A DNA stretch of 64,000 nucleotides from Chitinophagaceae bacterium (GCA_016722465.1 JADKJC010000001.1:930001-994000), one strand, 5' to 3'; shown: positions 46,534 to 55,560, numbered from the stretch's first letter. Made by a program: numbers and translations. Notes: generated by a model not told the origin, from the sequence alone.

Positions 46534-47841
46534 ATGAGACCGATCATCACCTCCTTTTCACTTTTGATGCTTGCTTTTTCAGCAACTGCACAAAAAGTGC
46601 CTTTTACCGAATACAATTTAAAAAATGGCCTGCACGTGGTGCTGCACCAGGACAAATCAGTTCCCGTGGTAGCAGTATCTGTGATGTACCATGTGGGCAG
46701 TAAAGATGAGCAAACCAACAGAACAGGGTTTGCCCACTTTTTTGAACACCTGTTGTTTGAAGGCAGTGACAATATCAAGCGTGGCGAATTCATGAAACTG
46801 GTTAGCGCTAACGGCGGACAAAACAACGCCAACACTACACAGGATCGCACTTTTTACTACGAAGTATTTCCCTCCAATCAACTGGCAACCGGCATCTGGC
46901 TCGAAAGCGAACGTATGATGCATCCGGTGATTAATGAAATTGGTGTAAAAACACAGAATGAAGTAGTGAAAGAGGAAAAAAGAATGAGGGTAGACAACCA
47001 GCCTTATGGCAATTTTATTGCAGAAACAATGAAACGCCTTTTCACCAAACACCCTTACACCTGGACACCCATTGGTAGCATGGCCGACCTGGATGCCGCT
47101 ACACTCGATGAATTCAAGGCTTTCAATAAAAAATATTATACTCCTAACAATGCAGTACTGGTAATTGCCGGCGATATTGATATTGCAAAAACAAAGTTAC
47201 TGGTAGAACAATATTTTGGGGAAATACCTGCAGGTGAGCCCATTGCCCGTACTACTGCAAAAGAAGACCCCATTACCCAGGAAATTGTTGATACTGCTTA
47301 CGATGCCAATATACAAATACCAGCAATACTGGCTGCTTACCGCATTCCGGGCATGACCAACAAAGAATCAAAAATGCTGGAGATGGCTTCTGCGGTATTA
47401 AGCCAGGGCAACAGCAGCCGTATGTATAAGAAAATGGTGGATGATAAAAAGAATTCGTTGCAGGTGGGTTCCTTCAGCTATGCACTGGAAGATTATGGCG
47501 CTTACATTACGTATGCATTGCCTAACAATGAAACACCGGTTGATACCTTGTTAAAAGATATGGATGAGGAAGTAGCGAAACTGCAAAACACATTGATCAG
47601 TGAAGCTGAATTTACCAAACTGCAGAACCAGTTTGAGAATGATTTTGTGGGTGCCAACAGTAAAATGCTGGGCGTGGCAGAAAACCTTGCAGACGGATAT
47701 ACCTTTTACCAAAACACCAACAACATCAACACTGAGCTGGATGTGATCAGGAGCATCACCAGGCAGGATATACAGGATGTGGTAAAAAAATACCTGAACA
47801 AGAACCAGCGGGTGGTATTGTATTATTTACCAAAACCATAA
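46534..47841 (+). CDS. M16-family zinc metallopeptidase, active member
   Basis: The 435-residue protein has a signal peptide (cleavage near FSATAQ) and the inverted zinc motif HxxEH in FAHFFEHLLFEG (His68, Glu71, His72) with the third-ligand region NEVVKEEKR about 75 residues later. It is an insulinase/pitrilysin-type peptidase in the periplasm. The next gene, its paralogue, follows 51 bp away, and such pairs usually act as a heterodimer. A TATTTTTG -7-like element lies at 46507-46514. Confidence 0.92.
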   Translation: MRPIITSFSLLMLAFSATAQKVPFTEYNLKNGLHVVLHQDKSVPVVAVSVMYHVGSKDEQTNRTGFAHFFEHLLFEGSDNIKRGEFMKLVSANGGQNNANTTQDRTFYYEVFPSNQLATGIWLESERMMHPVINEIGVKTQNEVVKEEKRMRVDNQPYGNFIAETMKRLFTKHPYTWTPIGSMADLDAATLDEFKAFNKKYYTPNNAVLVIAGDIDIAKTKLLVEQYFGEIPAGEPIARTTAKEDPITQEIVDTAYDANIQIPAILAAYRIPGMTNKESKMLEMASAVLSQGNSSRMYKKMVDDKKNSLQVGSFSYALEDYGAYITYALPNNETPVDTLLKDMDEEVAKLQNTLISEAEFTKLQNQFENDFVGANSKMLGVAENLADGYTFYQNTNNINTELDVIRSITRQDIQDVVKKYLNKNQRVVLYYLPKP

Positions 47842-47892
47842 CCCGATCCCTGTAAGTCAATCTCATTCAACCATCGTTTAAATTATTTATCA

Positions 47893-49989
47893 ATGAAGAA
47901 ATTATTAATAGTTGCAGCCGGAATATTTTGTTTGCAGTACGGCATTGCACAAGTAAAAGTAGACAGGAGTAAAAAGCCTGCAGCAGGCCCTGCTCCGGTG
48001 ATCTCTATAAAAGATCCTGTTATTCTCAATATGCCCAACGGCATTACGGTGCTGGTGGTGGAAAACCATAAACTACCCAAAGTGAGGGCATCGTTCTTTG
48101 TGGATTATGGCCCGGTAAAAGAAGGAAAGAAAGCAGGCCTGCTCGACCTGATGGGACAGATGCTGGGAGAAGGTACTACCAACATGCCAAAAGATCAATT
48201 TGATGAAGCAGTGGATATGATTGGGGCCGATATAAACCTGAATGCGGCTGGTGGCTCTGCCAGTTCACTCACCAGGTATTTTGACAAAGCATTTAACCTG
48301 ATGGCAGATGCTATAAAAAATCCATCGTTCCCTGCTGAATCATTTGACAAATTAAAGTCGATGACCATTACGGGTTTAAAGTCGGAAGAGAAAAGCACCC
48401 CTACTATTGCAACCAGGGTGTACACTGCGTTGAGTTATGGCAAAAATACCGCACAGGGTGAATTCACTACTGAAGAAACAGTAAAGGGATTAACGGTAGC
48501 AGATGTAAAAGAAGCTTATAAAAATCATATTACACCATCCCGTTCTTACCTCACTTTTGTGGGTGACATTACACCTGCTGCTGCAAAAGCATTGGCAGAA
48601 AAAGCATTCGGCAGCTGGAAAGGAAAAAAATTATCCCTGCCAGCCATGCCACTGGTACAAAATCCAAAGAAAACAGAAATTGATTTTGTAGATATTCCAA
48701 CAGCAGTACAGGGAGAGTTAAGGGTTGGCAATGTGGTGAACAATCCGCTTAACAATAAAGACTATCATGCGTTGCTGTTAGCCAACTATATTTTAGGCGG
48801 TGGCGCAGACAGTAAATTGTTTATGAATCTTCGGGAAAAACATGGTTTTACTTACGGAAGTTATTCAAGAATTGGCAGTGGCCGCTTCCAGAGCCTGTTT
48901 ACTGCAACCGCAGCCGTACGCACCGATAAGGTTGACAGCGCTACATCAGAAATGTTTAAGGAAATTCTGAACATGAGAGATGGTAAGGTTTCGGCAGAAG
49001 ACCTCTCCAATGCCAAGGCCAAATACAATGGCGGTTTTGCATTGGGCATGGAAGATCCTGCGAAGACTGCGGAATATGCCAGCAACATTTTGATCAATGG
49101 TTTACCAAAAGATTTTTACCGGACTTACCTGCAAAAGATCAATGGCGTAACACTGGCAGATATTAAAAATGTTTCTAAAACTTATTTCAGCGAAAACAAT
49201 TCAAGAATTGTGATTGCAGGAAACGCTTCTAAAATCATTCCAAAGCTGATGAAGTTTGGTTACCCAATAAAAAAATACGACCGTTATGCAGAGCCGGTAG
49301 TTGAAAAACCATTGGATGTAAAAACGAATGAAACACCAAAAACCACCGAAAATATTTCGGCTTATGAGATCATCAACAGTTACCTGAAAGCTGTTGGCGG
49401 TAAAGAAGAAATTAAAAAAGTAACTACCGTTTCAGCTACTATTTCACTTGATATGATGGGAAGAACATTTACTGGCAACTACAAAAGAATGAATCCTGAT
49501 AAACAACTGATGGAATTGAAAATGGGAGCGATGACAGTAATGAAATCAGTATTTGATGGAGGACAGGGATACCAGATGCAGGGGCCACAAAAGAATGAAA
49601 TGGATGAGCAGGAAATAAAAGAAGCAAGGGATGAAAAAGGAGTCATTCCTCAATTATTTTATGCAACAGACACTGCTTATAAAACAGATTACCTTGGAAC
49701 AGGCAAAGCCGGTGAAGAAGCAACCTACCGGCTGAAAGTAACGATGCCAAGTGGTAAAGTATCGGTACAGGAATACTCAGTTAAATCAGGTTTGTTGCTG
49801 AAAGAAGAATCCACTTCAAAAGAAGGAGACCAGGAAGTAACTGAAACGGTTGAATATAAAAACTACGTGAAAGTTGGTGCCGTATTGCTGCCTTCAGAAA
49901 TAACAAGAAATGTAGCTGGCCAGGAAATACCATTCAAATTCACTGACTATAAGTTGAATGAAGGTGTAACAGAGGCAGATTTCAAATAA
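47893..49989 (+). CDS. M16-family peptidase-like protein without zinc motif, with extra C-terminal domain
   Basis: The 698-residue protein has a signal peptide (cleavage near QYGIAQ) and an M16 domain (residues about 40-450) in which the HxxEH site is replaced by GLLDLMGQMLGEGT, so it should be inactive. It has the conserved R/Y region (NYILGGGADSKLFMNLREKHGFTYG) that completes the active site of the partner. Residues about 500-698 form a separate beta-rich domain (YLKAVGGKEEIKKVTTVSATI ... LPSEITRNVAGQEIPFKF) resembling LolA/LppX-like lipoprotein-carrier folds. It pairs with the active peptidase before it and ends at a long terminator. Confidence 0.9.
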   Translation: MKKLLIVAAGIFCLQYGIAQVKVDRSKKPAAGPAPVISIKDPVILNMPNGITVLVVENHKLPKVRASFFVDYGPVKEGKKAGLLDLMGQMLGEGTTNMPKDQFDEAVDMIGADINLNAAGGSASSLTRYFDKAFNLMADAIKNPSFPAESFDKLKSMTITGLKSEEKSTPTIATRVYTALSYGKNTAQGEFTTEETVKGLTVADVKEAYKNHITPSRSYLTFVGDITPAAAKALAEKAFGSWKGKKLSLPAMPLVQNPKKTEIDFVDIPTAVQGELRVGNVVNNPLNNKDYHALLLANYILGGGADSKLFMNLREKHGFTYGSYSRIGSGRFQSLFTATAAVRTDKVDSATSEMFKEILNMRDGKVSAEDLSNAKAKYNGGFALGMEDPAKTAEYASNILINGLPKDFYRTYLQKINGVTLADIKNVSKTYFSENNSRIVIAGNASKIIPKLMKFGYPIKKYDRYAEPVVEKPLDVKTNETPKTTENISAYEIINSYLKAVGGKEEIKKVTTVSATISLDMMGRTFTGNYKRMNPDKQLMELKMGAMTVMKSVFDGGQGYQMQGPQKNEMDEQEIKEARDEKGVIPQLFYATDTAYKTDYLGTGKAGEEATYRLKVTMPSGKVSVQEYSVKSGLLLKEESTSKEGDQEVTETVEYKNYVKVGAVLLPSEITRNVAGQEIPFKFTDYKLNEGVTEADFK

Positions 49990-50003
49990 ACACGATGCAT
50001 TTA

Positions 50004-50048
50004 TTAATTACAAAAGCCATCCGCAAAACGGGTGGCTTTTGTAATTAA
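50004..50048. terminator. Very long terminator hairpin after the M16 pair
   Basis: A 20-bp stem (50004-50023 with 50029-50048) with one G-T pair and a five-base loop. Arms begin TTAATTACAAAAGCCA and end TGGCTTTTGTAATTAA. The T-rich side suits the plus strand and the A-rich side the minus strand. Confidence 0.85.
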
Positions 50049-50180
50049 AGTGTAAACTCTTTTTATGTTTACGCACCTGCATTGCCGTTTGGCTCAAAAT
50101 TAGCTTTAACAAAAAATTAGTCAGTATATTAGCCCTATTAAATAACGAAATGATTTTATTTGTTAATAAACTATATAAAC
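50049..50180. other. Intergenic leader of the RprY-like regulator
   Basis: AT-rich sequence with no exact promoter match and no additional gene. Confidence 0.3.
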
Positions 50181-50876
50181 ATGGAAACAGTTAAACCGAA
50201 AATCCTATTGTGCGAAGATGATACCAACCTCGGAATGGTACTAAAGAATTACCTGGAACTGAACGATTATGATGTAATATTGGAAAGAGATGGCAAGCTT
50301 GGCCTGGCTGCATTCCAGCGTGAGAAGTTCGACATTTGCCTCCTCGATGTAATGATGCCCAATATGGACGGCTTTACGCTGGCAGAAGAGATCCGTGATA
50401 TCAATCCCGATGTACCCCTGTTCTTCCTCTCCGCCAAAACAATGAAAGATGATATTATACAGGGCTATAAACTCGGTGCTGATGATTATATCACCAAACC
50501 TTTTGACAGCGAAGTGTTGTTGCTGAAAATTAAAGCGATCCTGAAAAGAAATGAGGAGCTGCACAAGGAAGAAGTAAATGCAGAGTTTGATCTTGGCAAT
50601 TATCATTTTAACCCAAGGCTGAGAGAACTGGGTATCAATGGCAAACTGCAAACATTGTCACCTAAGGAAAATGAGTTGCTTAAAATGATGTGTGAATACA
50701 AAAATGACCTGTTGCCAAGGGAAGCCGCATTGAAAAAGATCTGGGGCAGCGATACCTACTTCAATGGCCGCAGCATGGATGTGTACATCGCCAAGCTCCG
50801 TAAATATTTAAAAGAAGATGAGACCATTGAGATCGTAAACATTCATGGAAATGGTTTCAGGCTGGTAGCACCATAA
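50181..50876 (+). CDS. OmpR-family response regulator (RprY-like)
   Basis: The ATG at 50181 gives 231 residues; an upstream TTG adds seven. The receiver domain (about 6-120) has Glu-Asp-Asp in LLCEDD, phospho-acceptor Asp in ICLLDVMMPNMDGF and Lys in DDYITKPFD. The C-terminal winged helix (about 135-230; LSPKENELLKMMCEYKNDLLPREAALKKIWG, YIAKLRKYL) is of the OmpR type. It is an orphan here, with no histidine kinase adjacent. Sequence style is that of RprY in Bacteroidota. A terminator follows. Confidence 0.92.
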   Translation: METVKPKILLCEDDTNLGMVLKNYLELNDYDVILERDGKLGLAAFQREKFDICLLDVMMPNMDGFTLAEEIRDINPDVPLFFLSAKTMKDDIIQGYKLGADDYITKPFDSEVLLLKIKAILKRNEELHKEEVNAEFDLGNYHFNPRLRELGINGKLQTLSPKENELLKMMCEYKNDLLPREAALKKIWGSDTYFNGRSMDVYIAKLRKYLKEDETIEIVNIHGNGFRLVAP

Positions 50877-50900
50877 TAAGCGAATAAATTTTATTGTAAA

Positions 50901-50930
50901 ACGCCCCAACAATATTGGGGTGTTTTTATT
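50901..50930. terminator. Terminator between convergent RR and DinB genes
   Basis: ACGCCCCAA (50901-50909) pairs with TTGGGGTGT (50915-50923), then TTTTTAT. Convergent genes share it. Confidence 0.85.
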
Positions 50931-51370
50931 TATACATTGATCAGCCTCCTGTGATAATTGATCTGGCCAAGATGGTAATTCAGGTGCCCATACAGGTGAA
51001 ATAAAAATTGCCCGGTGCTCATATCTTCTGCAAACACTTTGATGGGGAAAGTTTTTTGCAGATCTGCTTCCTCAAACCGAAGTAAGGTGGTTTTTACAGC
51101 ATCCGCTGTTTCATCTATCATCTTCAACACAAGTTCAACTGGTATATCTTTATCACTAAATTCCTTCTCCCTTACCCGTTCGTAAGGAATACTACCGAGT
51201 GTTTTGCCTACAAAATGTTTTAGATTTCCAATAATATGCAGGCACAGATTGCCTCCTGAATTAGAAATGCCTGCATTAAATCTCCACATATCAGCAGGAT
51301 CAGTATATAAACAGATTTCCTGTTTTAATTTATTCAGGTCTCTTTGAAATAAAGCTGCCAGGTCTTTCAT
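50930..51370 (-). CDS. DinB-family protein
   Basis: The ATG at 51370 gives a 146-residue four-helix protein: MKDLAALFQRDLNKLKQEI, then GNLCLHIIGNLKHFVG with a candidate metal His, and the C-terminal FLFHLYGHLNYHLGQINYHRR with two more. Three His at these places form the metal site in DinB/YfiT-like proteins (DUF1572 type). The substrate is unknown; small-thiol-dependent transferases are relatives. An upstream in-frame ATG at 51439 adds a cysteine-rich extension that does not look conserved. Confidence 0.82.
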   Translation of the reverse strand: MKDLAALFQRDLNKLKQEICLYTDPADMWRFNAGISNSGGNLCLHIIGNLKHFVGKTLGSIPYERVREKEFSDKDIPVELVLKMIDETADAVKTTLLRFEEADLQKTFPIKVFAEDMSTGQFLFHLYGHLNYHLGQINYHRRLINV

Positions 51371-51533
51371 AACTGATTTTTTTGAACCGGGAATATGTTT
51401 AATTGGGCATAAAGATAAAATACAGCAGCTATAATACATTTCAATTTGGATAACCGGTTACCATCTGTTAAACATCGCAAATAACCAAGGACTGCCATTA
51501 AAATGTATTGGAAATCCCGGGAGACGAAATTTA

Positions 51534-51566
51534 TTTGGCAATAAAAAAAATAAGTGACTATCTTTG
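51534..51566 (+). promoter_or_regulatory. Promoter of the TetR regulator gene
   Basis: TTTG at 51534-51537 and TATCTTTG at 51559-51566 are 21 bases apart, an almost ideal Bacteroidota promoter. The TetR operator begins four bases downstream, so bound repressor would cover the start site. Confidence 0.7.
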
Positions 51567-51569
51567 TTT

Positions 51570-51585
51570 TTAACCAAATGGTTAA
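51570..51585. promoter_or_regulatory. TetR operator site 1
   Basis: TTAACCAAATGGTTAA is an inverted repeat of TTAACCA with a two-base spacer. It sits between the promoter and the ATG at 51591. A lone half site TGGTTAA overlaps the start codon (51592-51598). The same plan recurs in front of the efflux operon, so autoregulation is expected. Confidence 0.75.
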
Positions 51586-51590
51586 ACTGA

Positions 51591-52208
51591 ATGGTTAAGG
51601 AAAGGAAAAGTACAGATACAGGAGAAAAAATACTTGCGGCTGCAAAAAAGGTATTCCTGGTAAAGGGTATGTCAGGTGCCCGGATGCAGGATATTGCTGA
51701 TGAAGCAGGCATCAACAAAGCGCTGTTGCACTACTATTTTAAAAACAAGGAAAAGCTGTTTGAAGTGATTTTCCTGGAAGAAGCAAAGAAATTTTTTCCA
51801 AAGATCAACAGCATATTTGAATCTGAATTGCCCCTCTTTGTAAAAATAGAAAAGTTCGCAGCAGAATATATTGATGAAATGCAGGCAAACCCTTACCTGC
51901 CAATGTTTATGATGACACAAATAAACCAGGATACCGATAAATTTCTTGGTACAGTAATGGGAAAAAATAACCAGCCAAATCCCCATCATTTATTGGCACA
52001 GATTGAAAAAGAGGTAAAGAAAGGAACCATCAAACCAATTAGCCCGATACAACTCCTGATGAATCTTTTGTCGATGTGCATTTTTCCTTTTATAGCAAAG
52101 CCGATGATATTGAAAAAAATTGGCTTGGATGACCTGCAGTTCAGGCGGCTGATGGAACAGCGCAAACAGGAAATACCGCAATTCATTATCAACTCAATTA
52201 AGAAATAA
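51591..52208 (+). CDS. TetR-family transcriptional repressor of the efflux operon
   Basis: The 205-residue protein has the N-terminal TetR helix-turn-helix (about 10-56; GEKILAAAKKVFLVKGMSGARMQDIADEAGINKALLHYYFKNKEKLFEVIF) and a helical ligand/dimer domain. It lies directly upstream of the tolC-like gene, and both genes carry the same palindrome at their start. It corresponds in position to CecR (YbiH), the regulator of ybhGFSR in Enterobacteria. The ligand is unknown. Confidence 0.92.
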   Translation: MVKERKSTDTGEKILAAAKKVFLVKGMSGARMQDIADEAGINKALLHYYFKNKEKLFEVIFLEEAKKFFPKINSIFESELPLFVKIEKFAAEYIDEMQANPYLPMFMMTQINQDTDKFLGTVMGKNNQPNPHHLLAQIEKEVKKGTIKPISPIQLLMNLLSMCIFPFIAKPMILKKIGLDDLQFRRLMEQRKQEIPQFIINSIKK

Positions 52209-52223
52209 AAAATTGACTGAATT

Positions 52224-52239
52224 TTAACCAAGTGGTTAA
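52224..52239. promoter_or_regulatory. TetR operator site 2, in front of the efflux operon
   Basis: TTAACCAAGTGGTTAA matches site 1 in 15 of 16 positions and has the same perfect half sites. It lies 16 bases before the tolC-like ATG and 15 bases after the tetR stop. Confidence 0.75.
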
Positions 52240-52255
52240 CAAAAATAAACCTGTC

Positions 52256-53521
52256 ATGAAACATTTTTTCTGGATTTTGATACTGTTACCCACTGTCGCA
52301 TGGGGGCAAAATTCTTCCGCCCTCAGTTTGAAAAAGGCCTACCAACTGGCCAGAGAAAATTACCCCTTGATCAAACAACTGGAACTGGTGAAACAAACCA
52401 GCAGTCTCAACATCGGCAATCTCAGCAAAGCATTCCTGCCGCAGGCTAACATCAGTGGCCAGGCAACCTATCAGTCAGAAGTAACGCAGATAAGTATTCC
52501 TATACCAGGGGTAAAGCTTGATCCCACCAGTAAAGACCAGTACAAAATACTGGCTGACATCAACCAGCTTATTTATGATGGTGGTGTAATTAAACAACAA
52601 CAACATGTACAACGCCTGAATGATGATGTGGAGCAACAGAAAATTGAGGTTGAATTGTACAAAGTGAAAGAGCGGATCAACCAGGTATTTCTTGGGGTAT
52701 TGTTTTTAGATGAACAGTTGAAGCAGGTAGAATTGATCAAAACAGACCTGAATAGCGGCATTAAGAAGGTAACTGCACAGGTGAACAATGGCGTTGCGTT
52801 CAAATCGAACCTGAATGTACTGAAAGCAGAGTTGTTGAAAACAGAGCAACGCAGTTTTGAATTAACTGCGTCCCGTAAAGGATTGATCAATGTATTGGGC
52901 CTGTTCATCAACCAGCCTTTGGCAGAGAACACTCAGTTAGAAAAGCCCGTGATTACATCAGCAGTATTGAACACTACCATTGAAAGGCCGGAATTAAAAC
53001 TATATACTTCACAGGAAAAACTGTTACAGAGTCAGAACAAACTTATCAGCTCAAAAAATTTACCCAAGGCAAGTGCATTTGTACAGGGCGGTTATGGCAG
53101 GCCTGGATTAAATTTTCTCAACAATCAATTTGATTTTTTTTATACCACCGGACTGAGACTTAACTGGTCGCTGGGTGGATTGTATACAAAGAAAAACGAC
53201 CGGCAACTGATTGAAGTGAACAGGAAGATAGTGGATGTGCAGAAAGAAACTTTCCTGCTCAATACCAATGCTTCTTTAAAACAGCAACAGGCCGAAGTGG
53301 AGAAACTGGAACAACTGGTAACTACAGATGCAGCCATTATTGAGTTAAGAGAGCAGGTGAAAGAAGCCGCCAAAGCCCAACTGGAAAACGGCGTAATCTC
53401 TGCCAATGACTATCTCCGTGAAGTGAATGCAGAAGACCAGGCAAGGCAATCCCTCATTACACATACAATTCAATTACTGCAGGCACAGATCAATTATCAA
53501 ACCATTGCAGGCACACAATAA
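52256..53521 (+). CDS. TolC-like outer membrane efflux protein
   Basis: The 421-residue protein has a signal peptide (cleavage near VAWGQ) and the two-fold repeated helical layout of outer membrane efflux ducts: LKKAYQLARENYPLIKQLELV near residue 25 and later long helices (AKAQLENGVISANDYLREVNAEDQARQSL, about 370-400). NGVISANDYL is the usual second-repeat turn. ATG at 52256 is chosen because GTG at 52232 lies inside the operator. It is the exit channel for the pump encoded downstream. Confidence 0.9.
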   Translation: MKHFFWILILLPTVAWGQNSSALSLKKAYQLARENYPLIKQLELVKQTSSLNIGNLSKAFLPQANISGQATYQSEVTQISIPIPGVKLDPTSKDQYKILADINQLIYDGGVIKQQQHVQRLNDDVEQQKIEVELYKVKERINQVFLGVLFLDEQLKQVELIKTDLNSGIKKVTAQVNNGVAFKSNLNVLKAELLKTEQRSFELTASRKGLINVLGLFINQPLAENTQLEKPVITSAVLNTTIERPELKLYTSQEKLLQSQNKLISSKNLPKASAFVQGGYGRPGLNFLNNQFDFFYTTGLRLNWSLGGLYTKKNDRQLIEVNRKIVDVQKETFLLNTNASLKQQQAEVEKLEQLVTTDAAIIELREQVKEAAKAQLENGVISANDYLREVNAEDQARQSLITHTIQLLQAQINYQTIAGTQ

Positions 53522-53534
53522 ATCAATTGACAAC

Positions 53535-54470
53535 ATGAAAAAAATATTTGTATTGACCATTTTATCAGCAGGGCTTTTCAGTGCCTGCAAAAACAACGGG
53601 GAACAATTTGATGCATCCGGCACCTTTGAAGCAGATGAAGTGATTGTATCATCTGAATTACCGGGCAAGATCATCAGCTTTACCATTGAAGAAGGTGCTG
53701 CTGTTGGTAAAGACAGTATTGTAGGTGCCATTGATGCAGTAAATGTAATGTTGCAAAAAGAACAGGTAGAAGCCAGTATTAAGGCCCTGGGTGAAAAAAC
53801 TGCTGACTTTGCTCCGCAAGTTATTTTACTGCAAAATCAATTGCAGGTACAGCAATCACAACTCAACAATTTGCTGCATGAAAAAACACGTATTGAAAAT
53901 TTGCTGAAAGCAGATGCTGCCACCGGCAAACAACTGGACGATATCAATGCCCAGGCAGATGTAGTAAAAAAACAAATGGCTGTTACCAGCCAGCAGATCA
54001 ATGTGCAACGCAGCAACATAAACACACAGAACCGCAGTGTACTGAGCGAAGCAGCACCCTTGCAAAAAAGAGTTGCTCAGTTAAAAGACCAGGAGAAAAG
54101 GGCCTATATCATCAATCCAATCAATGGCACTGTCATAACTAAATATGCAGAACAGGGTGAGATCACCAGCGCCGGTAAAGCTTTGTACAAGGTAGCAGAC
54201 CTTACTTCTCTCACCCTGAGAGCTTATATCACAGGAACACAATTATCGCAGGTAAAACTAAACAACGTTGTAAAAGTATTGATCGATAACGGTGCTTCAT
54301 CCTACAAAGAGTATAGCGGCACTATTTACTGGATTTCAGGCAAGGCAGAGTTTACGCCCAAAACAATTCAAACAAAAGAAGAGAGAGCCAACCTGGTGTA
54401 TGCGGTAAAAATAAAAGTGAAGAATGATGGGTTACTGAAGATTGGTATGTATGGGGAAGTTAAATTATAA
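53535..54470 (+). CDS. HlyD-family periplasmic adaptor lipoprotein
   Basis: The ATG at 53535 gives 311 residues with a lipoprotein signal (SAGLFSAC, Cys19). GTFEADEVIVSSELPGKIISFTIEEGAAV is the first lipoyl/barrel half; a coiled-coil hairpin of about 120 residues (EQVEASIKALGEKTA ... VLSEAAPLQKRVAQL) follows; INGTVITKYAEQGEITSAGKALYKVADL is the second half. It resembles YbhG/YhiI. It starts 13 bp after the tolC-like gene, so the two are co-transcribed. Confidence 0.9.
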   Translation: MKKIFVLTILSAGLFSACKNNGEQFDASGTFEADEVIVSSELPGKIISFTIEEGAAVGKDSIVGAIDAVNVMLQKEQVEASIKALGEKTADFAPQVILLQNQLQVQQSQLNNLLHEKTRIENLLKADAATGKQLDDINAQADVVKKQMAVTSQQINVQRSNINTQNRSVLSEAAPLQKRVAQLKDQEKRAYIINPINGTVITKYAEQGEITSAGKALYKVADLTSLTLRAYITGTQLSQVKLNNVVKVLIDNGASSYKEYSGTIYWISGKAEFTPKTIQTKEERANLVYAVKIKVKNDGLLKIGMYGEVKL

Positions 54471-54624
54471 ACGAATAGCCCTGAGGGGGTGTAATATAAA
54501 TAGCGATGGGTGAAACCCATTGCTAACAGATGAATAAAGATAAAAAGTACAAGTGAGCCCTTCGACTACGCTCAGGATAACACAACGATGACGAGTAAAG
54601 TACAAAAGCTAAGTACAAAAAAAA
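54471..54624. repeat. Extragenic repeat cluster inside the efflux operon
   Basis: A hairpin AGCGATGGGT/ACCCATTGCT (54504-54526) and GCCCTTCGACTACGCTCAGG (54557-54576, inverse of the element after clpX) occupy the gap between the adaptor and first ATPase genes. GTACAAGTG, TGAATAAAGATAAAAAGTAC and CAACGATG around it match the inverse of the repeat near 34.48 kb, into which the CCTGAGCG unit seems placed. Confidence 0.55.
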
Positions 54625-55539
54625 ATGAGCGCTGCAGTATCAGTTAATAATATCATTAAAACCTACGGGAAGAAAAAAGCAATTGTGACTGCACTGCAGG
54701 ATATTTCTTTTGAGGTAAAGCCCGGGGAATTATTTGGCATCATTGGCCCGGATGGTGCCGGTAAAACTTCTTTGTTCAGGATACTAACTACTTTATTACT
54801 GGCCGACAGCGGTACCGCAACAGTGGATGGTTTTGATGTGGTGAAAGATTATAAGGAAATAAGAAAACGGGTTGGCTATATGCCTGGGCGTTTTTCACTG
54901 TACCAGGATTTATCAGTGCAGGAAAACCTGGAGTTCTTTGCTACCATCTTTAACACAAGCATTGATGAGAATTATGACCTCATCAAAGATATCTACCGGC
55001 AAATAGAACCCTTTAAAGACCGCAAAGCTGGTAAGCTAAGTGGTGGCATGAAGCAGAAGCTGGCATTGAGTTGTGCATTGATCCATCGTCCATCCGTGTT
55101 GTTTTTAGATGAACCTACTACCGGAGTGGATGCGGTATCAAGAAAAGAATTCTGGGAAATGCTGAAGCGGCTGAAACAACAGGGCATCACTATATTGGTT
55201 TCTACACCATACATGGATGAAGCCAGTTTGTGCGACAGGGTAGTGCTGATGCAGGATGGCCATGTTTTATCCATCAATACACCCCAACAGATCGTAAACA
55301 ATTTTGGTAAACCATTGTGGGCTGCCCGTGCCGGCAACATGCTGCACCTGCTGAATGACCTGAAGCAATCAGAAGCGGTGGACAATGCCTACCCATCAGG
55401 CACTTATCATCATGTGGTATTGAAAGATGGCTATGATGAAAAATTCCTGCTGCAAAAAATAAAAGAAAATAACAATGAATTGGAAATAAAACAAATTCAA
55501 CCCGACATTGAAGATTGTTTTATGAAATTGATGAGATGA
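54625..55539 (+). CDS. ABC transporter ATP-binding protein, first of two
   Basis: The 304-residue ATPase has Walker A GPDGAGKTS (about 41-49), signature LSGGMKQKLALSCAL (about 138-152), Walker B VLFLDEPTTGVDAVSRKEFW (about 160-180) and an H-loop replaced by STPYMDEASLCD (Thr/Pro in place of His). The C-terminal 80 residues are an additional domain typical of the N-half of YbhF. Together with the next gene it corresponds to a split YbhF/RbbA-type double ATPase. Confidence 0.92.
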   Translation: MSAAVSVNNIIKTYGKKKAIVTALQDISFEVKPGELFGIIGPDGAGKTSLFRILTTLLLADSGTATVDGFDVVKDYKEIRKRVGYMPGRFSLYQDLSVQENLEFFATIFNTSIDENYDLIKDIYRQIEPFKDRKAGKLSGGMKQKLALSCALIHRPSVLFLDEPTTGVDAVSRKEFWEMLKRLKQQGITILVSTPYMDEASLCDRVVLMQDGHVLSINTPQQIVNNFGKPLWAARAGNMLHLLNDLKQSEAVDNAYPSGTYHHVVLKDGYDEKFLLQKIKENNNELEIKQIQPDIEDCFMKLMR

Positions 55540-55560
55540 TGAATGTGAATTGTCAATACT

